Below, in pieces: positions 14,311 to 25,830 of a stretch of 64,000 nt of DNA (position 1 is the first letter of the stretch; each line of letters starts with the position of its first letter). The notes below the pieces were generated by a model. That model saw only the letters and a list, made by a program, of their open reading frames with translations. It searched no databases and was not told the DNA's origin. The DNA lies in the NCBI GenBank assembly GCA_900239685.1, contig OENT01000709.1, forward strand, positions 19,298 to 83,297, written 5' to 3'. Origin of the DNA: Rotaria macrura. Lineage: Eukaryota; Rotifera; Eurotatoria; Philodinida; Philodinidae. The position numbers and the translations under genes were made by a program.

Positions 14311-17300
14311 ATGTCGTCACATCATCGGTCCGGTGGTCCTCCTTCGTTGATGGACGATGTATCCGATTTTGTAAGTTAAAAATGAATGCTTCAGTAGAAA
14401 ATAGGAATATGTTCTTTGTGTTTAACTGTTCAGGATCGTAATTTACATTCACATCGGTTTGAAGGTGGCAGAGGTGGTGGTCGAGGTCGTGGCGGTGGGC
14501 CAATGCGAGGCAGAGGTGGTGGTGATGGAGGTGGAATGAGAGGAAGAGGTGGTGATGGTGGTTTCGGTTCTCGAGGTGGAGGTCGCGGTGGTCGGGGTGA
14601 TTTTCATCAACGTGATCGTTTTAATAACAATAATAACTTTAATCGATCTTTTGATGATCAACGTGCTGGTGATGGTGGTCAATCGAAAATGCCAAGTCTA
14701 TTTGATGTTGATCAAGCTCCGATGCGATCATTTGATCGTGATAATAATCGTGGTGGAGGCCGTGGACGCATGCCATTTCCACGAGGTGAGGGCGGTGCTG
14801 GTCGTGGACCATCAGGAGATGATCGATATCGCCATTCAGGATCAAGACAAGGTTCAACAGATGGGCCACCTCCGTTACTTGATTTTACGAATGAAAAACC
14901 AAGTTTACCAGCCAATGCTAGTAGCAATTCATTACCGTCACTTTTGTCTGTACAAGTTGAAAGTTCAGGTAAAGTTTTAGTTTTTTCTTCATAATAGAAT
15001 TACTATAGCTAATTCGCTTTTCAATTTAATAAAAAATTTAGGTGTACCACCACCACCGGCTGTTACTGACGCAAGCAAACCAATAGAAGGACACAAAGAA
15101 CATCAACATGGTGATAGTTCATCAAATCCACGATCAGACAGTAGTGTTTCAAGTTTTTTTGTCTTCTTCAATAAGATTTACATTAATCTGTTCAGGTCAT
15201 TCAGCAATACGTGACAGTGAAAGTCGATATCGTGAGCGAGATTCTCGTAAACCTAGTCGAGGAGGTTTTGATCGTTCATCGTCATTTAATAGGTATGATA
15301 CAATTGTATAATTTTGTTCCTATCAACAGTAAATACTTCGGAAAATAAAAAAAAAAAGAATTACTATTTTGAATCACTTCACAGTACTTTTTTCGGAGTG
15401 AAGTCATTTTTCTAATACAATGCTTATTTTTAATTGCAAAATTCTTCATCTTCTAATTATTTTTTGAATACAAAAACTTGAAGTTTCACTCTGTTAAAAA
15501 TTAAAATTTATTTCAAAAGCAAATTCTGTACAAAAAGTATCTGCTCCTCCTTCGAAATGATTGATTTCAATAAATTTTAAGCATATATTTGATCTGTAAA
15601 TCTCAAAAGACCGAAAATACTTTTGGTATGACTTGAAAATGAATGAACGCTGGTTTTGTTAAAGATTATTAATGAGTAAATAGTTGCACACATAGTCTAC
15701 TTTTCTCTCTGTTTATAGAGAACGTTCACGATCACCGCGTGATCGAGATCGTGATCGTGATCGACGTGGTCCACCACGAGATGATCGTCGAGGTGGTCGA
15801 GGAGGAAGAGGCGGTGATCATGGTGGCCGTGTTGAAGGTCGTGGTGGTCATCATAATAATCCTCGTGAACCGCATCAATCAGGATGGAACGATCGTCGTG
15901 AAGGTGGGCGTGGTGGTGGTGGTAGAGGTGGTTTTCGTGATCGCCAACATGATATGGGTGGTCCTTATCGCCCTAATGAACAGTTACCACCAGGTAACTA
16001 TTTGAAAGATGATCACCGAGTTTCTTTCAAGCATTTATGAATTTTTGTTTTCTTATCAGATAATCATCCATTCAATCGAGATGGTCGATCCAATTTCGAA
16101 GGTCTCCCACCTCAAAATCGACCTTTTCAAGAAAATTTTCAACCTGGAAATTACGATTCAATGGGAACAAATCCGCACAATCGAGCTAATCTACAACAGC
16201 CACCCAATTTTATTCAAGGACCACCAATGAATCGTCCTGACTTCTATCAATCGAATTCGAATAATTCATCATATCAACAACAGAATACTCGTACTGGTGG
16301 TCGTCCAAGTCGTTTTACTGATGTACAGGATGATTACGAAGATGATCGGCCATTAACAAAACCGAATTTTCCTCTACTAAATGTTGCGAAAACAACAGCA
16401 CCGCTCTATATGAATCAACCAACTAATCCAGCGTTTAGTCAACCACGTCCAACAATGTCATCAACATATTCATCTCAACAACCACCATCAGCTATGTTTC
16501 CACAAGGTGCACCTACGCACAATGCACCTCCATCACAATACGGCTGGCCTAATCAACAACAACAACAGCAAGGTCCACCGAATTCACAAATGACACAATC
16601 GCTTCTATCGCTAGCCTCAGGTGATCAACAACAGAATCCAAATATGTCAGGTCCACCGCCACCTAATTCTTTCTATGGTAGTAATAATGAATTTCATCGT
16701 CAACAAGTTCCACCACCTGTAAATCAATATTATTCGGGGGTACCCCCTGTTCATCCTCAAGCTGGTAATAAACCACCTAATGCGAATGGTAAATCTTCTT
16801 TTGTTTTTATTCTTATCGTTATGATATACATGTATACTATTTCTTTTCTTTCTTTTTTTTCAGTTCAAAGTAGCTCGGCTCCCGTGCCAGCACAACAACC
16901 AGTTCCACCTACAACAGGCGCAAGCACAGCAACAGCAGCTAATGCATTAAGTACCGATCCTTGGCAGCAGTATTATCAGCAGTGTTGGTAATTATCTCTG
17001 ATGAATGCGAAGCATGTCGAACTATTGACATAGATCATTTCAAGAGATTTGATTTCTTCCATGTGAAACTGTTTCAGAAAGTGTCTGCAAATAATTTGTA
17101 CTAGAATCACATTTATACTATGCATAAATTTACTTGAGCAGTCCTAGAAACACATTTTTTTATCGACCATATTGAACTGGTGTAACAAATTGAAGTAAAG
17201 TTCACTGAGTATCGTATGAAATATTTGAGATATTATTGTCAAAAGAAGATTTTATTTAATTGATTATGACTTAAAGAAAACCTATGCTGATATTCTAAAA

Positions 17301-18362
17301 CAAATTTTTCTTTGGTGGTTTGCGTACAAAAAAACAAATGAATAGAATCAAAATTTTTCCCTTGGTAACAGAGAACATCGTGTTCAGAAAGCAATAAAAG
17401 ATCTAAAATTTTCAGATAGGAAATGAATAAAGAATAAAAGAACAGTTTCTTAGGGGATTTGTAACTTATTTCTATCTCGAATTGAACCATGAATACCTAG
17501 CATCAAAAGAAATACGAGTTTTATGACTACTAACATAATATCGTTTGATTTCTTTTCTCGAAAACGGTGCTATACATATTTAATTTTGTTGTTCTACTCA
17601 AAGTTTAAAATTAATTCAAAGTTGTTGAAAAATACTGTAGAACAAAACGAAACTAAGTTGGTCAATCATGAGATATGTAAACAAAAAAGCTGTGATTGTC
17701 TGGTCAATAGTCAGACTTATTCTGTGCGAGTACAGAAAAACCAGTATAGAACTGATCTGATTAAGATCTGGTTTCAGACACTTTGTGTAATAGTTACATC
17801 TAACAATAATAAATATCGATTTCTAATTTTATCAAGGCAATATGTGCAACAGCAACAGCAACAAGCAGCTGCTCAACCTGCAGCCAATCCAATGAGTATA
17901 CCATCCCAGTTTCAACAACCGCAAGCAGGTCTTTCATACAAATAATTTCATATGATAGATCATTTAACGTAAAACTATATGTAACTAGGATCAACATCAG
18001 GAATAAAACAACCAACAAATACACCTGCAGCTGCTGCTAATACTCAAGATGCTGCTTCTAATCAAGCTAATACTAATGCATGGGCACAATATTGGTAAGT
18101 ATCGTAATCATATCTGTTTCAAATGTTCTTCATACTTGATGAATCTCAATTCGATAGGATGCAATATCAAGCTTACATGCAACAACAACAACCTCAAGCT
18201 GCACCGGGAACAAATCCCGCAACAATAGCAGCTCCATCGCAACTTTATCCGCAAGCAGCAGGAAAACAACAACAACCGCCGACGGGTCCTACGTCCAATA
18301 CTAACGCATCAAGTGGAGCTCCTTCAGCATCGAATTGGCAAACATGGTTCAATCCAAAATAA
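14311..18362 (+). CDS. RGG-box, Gln/Pro-rich low-complexity protein, probably RNA-binding
   Basis: Ten exons (14311-14370, 14434-14968, 15042-15152, 15196-15292, 15719-15993, 16060-16788, 16864-16987, 17837-17928, 17989-18094, 18158-18362) close to 777 residues. After MSSHHRSGGPPSLMDDVSDF come two RGG/RG-rich blocks, the second following an RS/RD stretch (SRSPRDRDRDRD). A Pro/Gln/Asn-rich middle and a C-terminal region follow, where Trp/Tyr-Gln units recur (DPWQQYYQQ, AWAQYW, MQYQAYMQQ, and terminal NWQTWFNPK). RGG boxes bind RNA and drive condensate formation in many families, so a role in mRNA metabolism is inferred. No RRM, KH or helicase domain is visible. The C-terminal Trp/Tyr units loosely recall the FUBP/KSRP tail, but no orthologue is assigned. 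The WD40 gene follows 399 nt downstream on the same strand. Confidence 0.85.
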
Positions 18363-18761
18363 TGAGAACAATATTGATTTTATATTGTTTTCTTACTGAT
18401 TTTTTTTTCATGAGATTGATGAACAATCTTGGTTGAGAAACAAACAACTACAAAAGACTATTTGAACTTCTTGAAAATTCTTCTGTTTCGTCTGTATAAA
18501 GCAAAAGAAAAAAAAACTTGTTTCTTTTCTCTCTCTCTCTCTTTCTTTGTTTTCGACACTAGTGCTGTGTGCCTAATTGTACTGTTGTCATTATTTGTTT
18601 TTTTCCTCCTTTGTTTTCTACATAAACATTCGTGCACTTTTTTCTTGTTTGGCTCTCTATATAAATAAGTCGAAAGCAACATAGCGGACGTGTTTAATGG
18701 TGATAATTAACAATTTGTTTATATTTGGTTTTCTTCTTTGTTTTTTTCCAGAACTTTTACT
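18363..18761 (+). other. Spacer between the RGG-protein and RBBP4-like genes
   Basis: 399 nt with a (CT)n tract near 18530-18545 and, at its end, a T-rich tract and CAG acceptor at 18751 directly before the start codon of the next gene. No coding sequence is seen. Confidence 0.6.
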
Positions 18762-21131
18762 ATGGATATCGAACCTTTGATTGTTCCCATTGAAGAGAAT
18801 GATATAGAAATTCAACAGCAAGAGGATGATATTGAAAGTGATGATTATGATCAAGTTTTTCAATCGAATGAATTTGGTCGTTGGAGAAAAAATGCACCTT
18901 ATCTATATAATATGCTTTTCTATGAATTACTTCAATGTCCATCACCGACTGTTCAATGGCTTGATCAGCATACAGTTAAAGGTGATCCAAAATGTGATTA
19001 TGACCGTTTAATTATCGGTACACAAGGTGGACGTACACCGACTGATTCTCGTAATGAATTGATTGGTATGTTATAAAGAATCAAGGTTTCGATGAATTAA
19101 TTGGTGAACATGGTGGATATGAAATGGGCATTCGAGGATCAAGTAATATGAAGTTTTGTTTGTCTGTTTTGAACATGCCAACGATTTGAAATTCGAGTGA
19201 AAATCGTTCGATTGAAATCATTGTGTCATTCATAAATAAATAGTTTGAGGCAAATTTCGATGATGTCTTTTGTCGTGCAAATTCGAAGGAAATAACAATG
19301 CATGATTTTCGAAAAATAATTTAGAAACATTGAGAAGATTGTTTGTTTCGTTATGTATAGAAGTAAAAAGAGAGAAACATTGATTTTTTTCAACGATTCT
19401 TGACCATCTGATATTTCAGAGATATAGTTTAAATAATAACAGAAACCATTATAGTATCGATGATTGGTGATTGTAATTTTTTTCCGTAACGTTTGACTGA
19501 AGCAAAAAGATTATTTTTAGTCGTTATTTGATATAGGCAGCTTGTTAGTATAATATACGAATACTGTAAGATATCTTCATTGAGAGAGTGAAACTCAATA
19601 AAACACATAATCAGAGATGTAAGATCTATCTACGTGAGCGTAATGTGGTTAAGAAAAAATTTTCTCTTCGTGAGATTTTCGGTTGATCTTCAATATCTGG
19701 CGATAAAACAGAGCTCTTGAATTTCAATCTGTATCTATCGATATCTATTCTGTCGCGATAAAAAGAAGCTGATGTTTCATAATCGCTGCATAATATCTCT
19801 CAACGAAAAAAAAATTGTATCGCTTTCTTGGTTCAATTCAAAACCCAATTGTAAACAAGTTTGCATTCATGGAAAGAAAATTGCCTTGAAATATTTCGAA
19901 CATATAAATTTTTCTGATCGTTGTTTTTTTCTTGAGTTTTTCTATGAAATGATTGTCTGAATATACATGAAATAGAAGGTATTTACAGGTTATTTCCGGT
20001 GCTATGAATAATCAATGTTAATAAAAATTGACTTAGTTCAAAATTCGAATTGTCGATAACTTCAAAAAAAAAAATGTTGACTGCATTTTATTTCTTCCCT
20101 ATTTATAGTGCATCCATATGTACCAATGTATCATGTTGGTGATGTAAATAAAGCACGTGCAATGCCTCAAAATACATTTAAAATCGCTAGTTTTTCATCA
20201 ATCAATGATGTTTTCCTATTTGATTACAGTAAACATCCTAGTAAATTAAATCCTGATGGAATATGCCGACCACAAGCTATTTTACGTGGACACACTGATG
20301 AAGGTTTTGCTCTATCATGGCATCCAATGCAGCAAGGTCTATTATTAAGCAGTGCTCAAGATGGAAAAATGTGTTTATGGAATCTAGAAAAAATGCCAAA
20401 TTCTTCAACAACGACAACAACAACCGTTCAAAACGGTGTTGAATGTAATACAATAATTGAACCAGTTGAAACTATTGATTCTGAAAGAAAACTTGTTGAT
20501 GCTATTCAATGGCATCCAAGGTAATGAAAATAGCCTTATAATGTTCGTGACAAATATAATAGTTCATTCTTTTGGATTTCTCTACAGTCATCCAGCTGTT
20601 TTTGGTGCTGCTGCTGCTTCAGGTACATTACTTCTAACTGATCTTCGTTCATCATCAGGCACTGCTACGCTTGTTGAGTCACTATTTGCATCAACATCAT
20701 CATCACCTTCAAAAACTGTACAATTTCGTGTCAAAGTACATTCAGCTGATTGTAATTGTCTTGCATTTCATCCCGTTAATGAATATGCGTTATTAACGGG
20801 TTCGGATGATGCATCGATTGCACTATGGGATATGAGAAATCTATCAAAAGAAGTTCGACGTTTCGATCAACGTCATCGTGATGGTGTACTTGAAGTTGCC
20901 TGGAGTCCAATAGCGCCAAGTGTCTTTGCATCGAGTAGTGCTGATCGACACGTATTTGTGTGGGATCTGAAATCAAACGATGGACTTATTTTCGATCACA
21001 AGGGTCATGATGCGCGTATACCTGATATAAGTTGGCATCCAACGCGACCGATGCTTGCATCAGTCGCCGAAGATTCATCGTTTCAAATTTGGGAAGCAAA
21101 TATTGTCGAAAGTCTTATTAATAGTATTTAA
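18762..21131 (+). CDS. Divergent RBBP4/RBBP7/MSI1-like WD40 histone-binding protein
   Basis: Member of the CAF1-p55 family, seven-bladed beta propellers that escort histone H3-H4 in CAF-1, PRC2, NuRD and HDAC complexes. Exon 18762-19065 encodes an acidic N-terminus, then WRKNAPYLYNMLF and a PSPTVQWL motif matching the family's N-terminal helix. Exons 20109-20520 and 20588-21131 encode KARAMPQN, DYSKHPSKLNPDG, LRGHTDEGFALSWHP and successive WD repeats ending SWHPTRPMLASVAEDSSFQI. The direct model gives 419 residues, close to the usual 425 or so. An extra in-phase exon at 19086-19142 may belong. The protein diverges much more from textbook RBBP4 than the neighbouring housekeeping genes do from theirs, so it may be a paralogue. 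I chose 18762 because an acceptor ends ten bases upstream. Confidence 0.88.
19086..19142 (+). other. Candidate hidden exon of the RBBP4-like gene
   Basis: 57 nt encoding FDELIGEHGGYEMGIRG, followed by a GTAAT donor. It is in phase with both flanking exons if a 20-nt GT...AAG segment (19066-19085) is removed. The GEHGGY stretch resembles the GEFGGF segment RBBP4 has at this place. Without removal of the 20 nt a TAA blocks the frame. Confidence 0.4.
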
Positions 21132-22292
21132 TTAAAAAAAGAATCAGATATATCTTAATTTGTCTTTCTGTTTATTTTCCTTTTTTTTTGTATATTCATA
21201 TATATAACTTAAATGATGACTGCTCAAAAACCGGTCTTGATAATTGAAAAGATTGTATTTGTTCTACTAGTCAAAATACATGTTCTCTTTTGAATAATAT
21301 ATGACAAAATAATGTGCAAAAATATTCATTCTTCGAATAGAAAATACTTCCCATGTATATGCAGACAATTAATACTTACTTCAATGGACACGGGTGTATT
21401 GGCAGTATTTTTTCTTGTGAAAAAGCGGAAGGAAACAAGTCGTTGAATATATTATTATAACCAACAAAATAAGAGTTATGGTTGAAGAAGTTGATGAGGA
21501 ATTCATGTATACTGTATGTACAACTGACAATCATCGAAGAATAGTTATGTGTTTCACAATGATATATTTTCTTCTGTCTACTCATTGTTTTAGTCACTAC
21601 ATTTGCCCGAATCAAGTAAATCATCTCCGAACTTTGAAATTTCTAATAATTTTTTCAGCCAAAGAAAAATATTATCCGTATTTATTAATTTAATCAAATG
21701 TAAACTTAACAAGAAGGCTGAAAAAATAAAACAAATCAAAAAGAAAAGTTTGCCATTCAACAATCTTAGTGAATGATCATCGATAAATGTTATGCAATAT
21801 TTTAACGGTTAATGAGTCGCCGTTGGCTCGATAGAATATAATGATATTGTACAATCGGCTATTTTTAAATTATCACCTCTCGTCGATTACAGAAATATTT
21901 TGAGTTAGAATTAAAATCTAATTTGACAGATCCAAGTATTTTCAAACATATTTTATTGTAACACGTTGATTTCAATTTATCAACACCGAGTCGTTGTTTA
22001 TATTTGAAAATCAATACTGTTGTAAATCTTATAGTCAGAAATAATTAAATATCATTTGATGACTATAATATTTAGCCGGGCCAATTTTTATACCCAATGA
22101 CGGGTGATTGTACCTTCTTGTTTTGACAAAAAACAAAACAGGTTTTTTTTAAATTGAAGTAAGTATTTATTTCGTCCTGTCGTCGTGGCACCTGACCATA
22201 TTCACAATATGACGTGTTAATTTTTAAACTAAACTATTTATAAAATAAAACATATTCTATTCGATCGGATTTCTTATCCTTTCTTTACTATA
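21132..22292. other. Intergenic region, no gene seen
   Basis: A+T-rich DNA of about 1.16 kb between the RBBP4-like gene and the chitin-binding/vWA gene. Short overlapping open frames near 21400-21700 lie on both strands with no splice context or domain and are judged random. Confidence 0.6.
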
Positions 22293-24180
22293 ATGTTATT
22301 ATCATCATTATTGATTGTTTTTGCCACCACTATTACAGCTCATGCGGCATTCATTTGTCCAAGACCAAATGGCTTTTTTAGTGATCCATCTTCATCGACG
22401 ATGTTCTATCAGTGTTTTAATTTTATTCCCTATCATAAACCATGTCCATCTGGATTATCCTGGACTCAAGATCAACAACGATGTGTTTTTATTCGTACGA
22501 ACAGTTTTTTCGATCAAATTCACGTAGATTACAAAATTTCGTTATTGTCATTTAGCATCGACAGTCAAACCGACTACGCTGACGCAACCGGTTGCAACAA
22601 CTACGACAACGCAACGGGTCGAAACTAGTACGGCAACGCCCCAGTTCACATCCACTAAGACAACGCACCCGTTCACAACTACTACGAGGACACTACCGGT
22701 CGAAACAACTACGACAACGCAACGGGTCGAAACTAGTACGGCAACGCCCCAGTTCACATCCATTAAGACAACGCAACTGTTCACAACTACTACGAGGACN
22801 NNNNNNNNNNNNNNNNNNNNNNNNNNNNNNNNNNNNNNNNNNNNNNNNNNNNNNNNNNNNNNNNNNNNNNNNNNNNNNNNNNNNNNNNNNNNNNNNNNNN
22901 NNNNNNNNNNNNNNNNNNNNNNNNNNNNNNNNNNNNNNNNNNNNNNNNNNNNNNNNNNNNNNNNNNNNNNNNNNNNNNNNNNNNNNNNNNNNNNNNNNNN
23001 NNNNNNNNNNNNNNNNNNNNNNNNNNNNNNNNNNNNNNNNNNNNNNNNNNNNNNNNNNNNNNNNNNNNNNNNNNNNNNNNNNNNNNNNNNNNNNNNNNNN
23101 NNNNNNNNNNNNNNNNNNNNNNNNNNNNNNNNNNNNNNNNNNNACCGGTCGCAACAACTACGACAACGCAACGGGTCGAAACTAGTACGGCAACGCCCCA
23201 GTTCACATCCATTAAGACAACGCAACTGTTCACAACTTCTACGACGACTAAACCCATCACAGCAGTAGTAAATGGGTGTTCTAAAGGAAATCCGTGTCAA
23301 AATGGTGTAAGTGTAAATAACACACATTGTCCACTGTTTTATGAGTTTTTATGTATTGTAGGGTTCTTGTCAGCCATCGGGTAAAGATGATTTGTTTTGC
23401 TTGTGTGCAGGAAATTATTATGGCTCTCGATGTGAACATGTTGGTGAAGGAGCTGATCTCGCTATATTAGAAAGTATCATAAATGGAAATAATGACAACT
23501 ATGAGCATGTTGTTGAAAATGTTCTCACAAGAAATAATTGGACAGATATTTTAGCTGTTGTTGATGTTACCGGTTCGATGCAACCATGTGCAGCAGCAGT
23601 TTACAACTGGATGAAATTATGGCAAAATCAAACTAAGAGTATCAGATATTACTTATTCTTTAATGATGGCGATGATAAATTAAATTCAGCAAAAGTAATT
23701 GGTTCAACTGGTGGTCTCTATGGTATGGCAGCTAATAATTTAAATAAAGTCTTAGCAACTATGCAATCAGCAATGAAGAATGGTAATGGTGGTGATATTC
23801 CAGAGAATGATATTGAAGCCATTTTATATGGTATTGAAATGTAGGATATCTTTTGTGATGATTGCATCAAGCAAATAAATATTGTATGTTATTCTAGGTG
23901 TCCGACATGTACGGATATTATACATATTGCTGACAATAAAGCAACACCGCGTGATTTAAATTTATTGAATCGTGTAACGAAACCCATTAAAGTGTTAACT
24001 TGTCGAGTTGATGCTGCTGGTGTCAATCCTCAATTGTTGAATGTTGCCTATAAGACTAACGGATCATTGCATACACTTGATGAAGATGTTGTAAATTTAT
24101 CAGCAGTTGCTATCGGTGAAAGCATTACGATTGGACGACGTACCTATCGACGTACAGCAAGCGGTTTTGTTGTGGTCTAA
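22293..24180 (+). CDS. Secreted chitin-binding / Thr-rich repeat / EGF / vWA protein (internal N gap)
   Basis: Exons 22293-22494, 22556-23306 (with N), 23362-23840 and 23898-24180. A signal peptide (LLSSLLIVFATTITAHA) precedes one peritrophin-type chitin-binding domain with the expected cysteines (FICPRPNGFF ... CVF). A Thr-rich mucin-like tandem repeat with a 36-residue unit follows, then an EGF domain (CSKGNPCQNGGSC ... CLCAGNYYGSRC). Last is a vWA-like domain with the metal-site motif DVTGSM and a C-terminal half containing CPTCTDIIHIADN. Likely role: an extracellular or mucus-layer protein that binds chitin through one end and a partner through the vWA domain; this is inferred from domains. 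The N run does not keep frame, so its length is only an estimate. I know no named family with this exact order. Confidence 0.85.
22588..23249 (+). repeat. 108-bp coding tandem repeat with assembly gap
   Basis: Unit starts are visible at 22588, 22696 and 23145. Each encodes a 36-residue Thr-rich unit (VATTTTTQRVETSTATPQFT and onward), with substitutions such as T/I and HP/QL between copies. The N run spans 22800-23143, inside the array, so the true copy number is unknown. Confidence 0.9.
22800..23143. other. Assembly gap (344 N)
   Basis: A run of N interrupting the tandem repeat. The spacing between repeat starts across it (449 nt) is a multiple of neither 108 nor 3, so the gap length is a scaffold estimate rather than a measured size. 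Confidence 0.98.
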
Positions 24181-25134
24181 TGATTTCTGCATTAGTAATA
24201 AAATCATTTTCATAAGAGTTAATTTGTGAAACGACATCATATTCAGTTTATAATTGAAATAAAGTTAAAGATTGATAGTTATCATTAGAATATACTATCA
24301 TACAAAGAACGACACGAGTGATATTCAACTTGTTTTCATAAGTGGGAATGACTGCATTTTTACGCATTGATATTACATATTGATAAGAAAGGACGATTTT
24401 TGATTTCGGTGCCAGTTTAGAACAATATTCATTACATCGAGATGAAAATCACCGAAATTCGATCATCTAAATTTCGGTAATCGATCATTCACGAAATATT
24501 GTTGTTGATAAGTTTTCTGACGACTGAAGCATACTTCTAGTATCCGTCTTAAGAAATAATCATAAAGCTAGTATCTTGTAAATGGTCACTGACATGAACC
24601 TCGTGGTACGAAGTCCGACAATCTTCTCTGTAATAGTAATGTATTTGATGATTTCCGTGATATTAGCGTGAATAGACAAGAAAAAAGTAGCAATCATAGC
24701 ATTGATGGTAGATTCTGATATTTGTCGGTATGCTGTATAACTAGTATAGAGAAACAAAAATCAAATCTATTGAGCATGACACTATTCGCATAATATAGAA
24801 AGAAAAGTTAACTTTGCTTTCCATCAAGGTAACGTCAAAGGTTTCTGTGTATGTTTACCTTTCATGATAATTGTCTTCGAATTACTTTAGAAATTTTTTT
24901 TCTCACTCTTATGAAGTCATGATCAATATTTATATTTTTCAATTTTCAATTTTCTTATTGTAATTCAATAATAACACGTCAAATTCATTGCGTCCTTTCT
25001 TCTCAGTTGAGATACGAAGAAATAGTCTTACTTATTTCTTTTTATTTTATAAATCAAACAGTTTCTCTTGATAATTCAAACAATTCACGAATATCATTGT
25101 TTCATCAAAGAATAATATTTTATCATCATTTAAC
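24181..25134. other. Intergenic region, no gene seen
   Basis: About 950 nt, A+T-rich. A perfect 9-bp inverted repeat (24451-24459 with 24470-24478, 10-nt loop) is present but has no obvious role. No coding exon is supported. Confidence 0.6.
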
Positions 25135-25619
25135 ATGAACTCATTAGACTTGTCTCGGGACAAAGAACATGTCAAGAATGGTTCCTCTTGGTATATTGAA
25201 AGTTCTAAGAATGATTCATCTGGGTTTATTGAGAATTCCAAAAACGATTTGTCTCAGAATGAGCCACCCGCAACGTAAGACAAGAACAGAGAATTTTAAT
25301 TTCTACACATGAACTGTTATAGACAAACAGAGGTTTACGATGTTTCTGTTGAAAAACGTTCGTATCGAAAAATGATAATTCAACTTCTCGGTGTTACTGC
25401 CATAATCATAGTTTTGATCGGTATTGCCTTATCGTTGTCCTTCGTTATTACTAGTAATAATAAAAATAGCACAAGTAAGATATGAAATTTATTTCATACT
25501 TTTCCCCCTAGTTCGAAATCTACTGTCCCACATATTTATAATTATATTGCTTTTCTGAAACTTTATTTCAATCCTAATTCATTTTTATTATTTCTTTTTC
25601 GTATTCAGGCACAGGATGA
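25135..25619 (+). CDS. Small single-pass membrane protein, unknown family
   Basis: Three exons (25135-25274, 25323-25474, 25609-25619) with good GT-AG sites close to a 100-residue protein. The N-terminal half is polar, with three degenerate units around SSKNDSSGF, SKNDLSQN and NGSSWYIES. A basic segment (KRSYRKM) then precedes a strong transmembrane helix (LLGVTAIIIVLIGIALSLSF), so a type II topology with the N-terminus in the cytosol is likely. I do not recognise it. The stop comes only three codons into exon 3; downstream exon-like sequence lies in another frame (25616-25664 and 25745-25830), so the gene may be frameshifted or may end here. It shares its layout with the next gene. Confidence 0.55.
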
Positions 25620-25830
25620 ATGTTAAAGTCAACGGAAATAAGTCTGTATCTAATTATGATTCTGGTACATTTCATGCATATATTTTCTTAAATATTTTCT
25701 AGATTCATCTATTTGTGTTAATATGATATTCTTCTATTTTGCAGACTTTGCCAATAATTATGTTCCGTCGTTATTTCCATTGAACTTTGATTCATGTTGT
25801 ACTGTATGTTTAACAACAACAAAACTCTAG
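25616..25830 (+). pseudogene. Exon-like sequence downstream of the small membrane protein, out of frame
   Basis: A frame opening at 25616 (MNVKVNGNKSVSNYDS) can splice at 25664/25745 into FANNYVPSLFPLNFDSCC and ends at 25830. The donor (GGTACAT) and acceptor (TTTTGCAG) are good and the phases agree with each other. They disagree with the upstream transmembrane exon by one base. It may be an ectodomain lost to a frameshift, or a separate short frame. Confidence 0.3.

Noticed and set aside
14449..14927. Long open frames antisense to the RGG exon and in its other frames
   Set aside because: They are shadows of Gly/Arg/Asp codon repeats (GGT, CGT, GAT). The plus-strand 10-exon model closes exactly at 778 codons and explains the sequence.
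18429..18682. Overlapping short frames on both strands after the RGG gene
   Set aside because: They lie in the 3' UTR/spacer with homopolymer and CT runs and have no protein-like composition.
22548..23327. Minus-strand Cys/Val-rich frames across the N gap
   Set aside because: They are complements of the Thr-rich repeat and run open only because N is translated as X.
24451..24478. 9-bp inverted repeat
   Set aside because: Short stem in A+T-rich DNA, not tied to a gene end or any known element.
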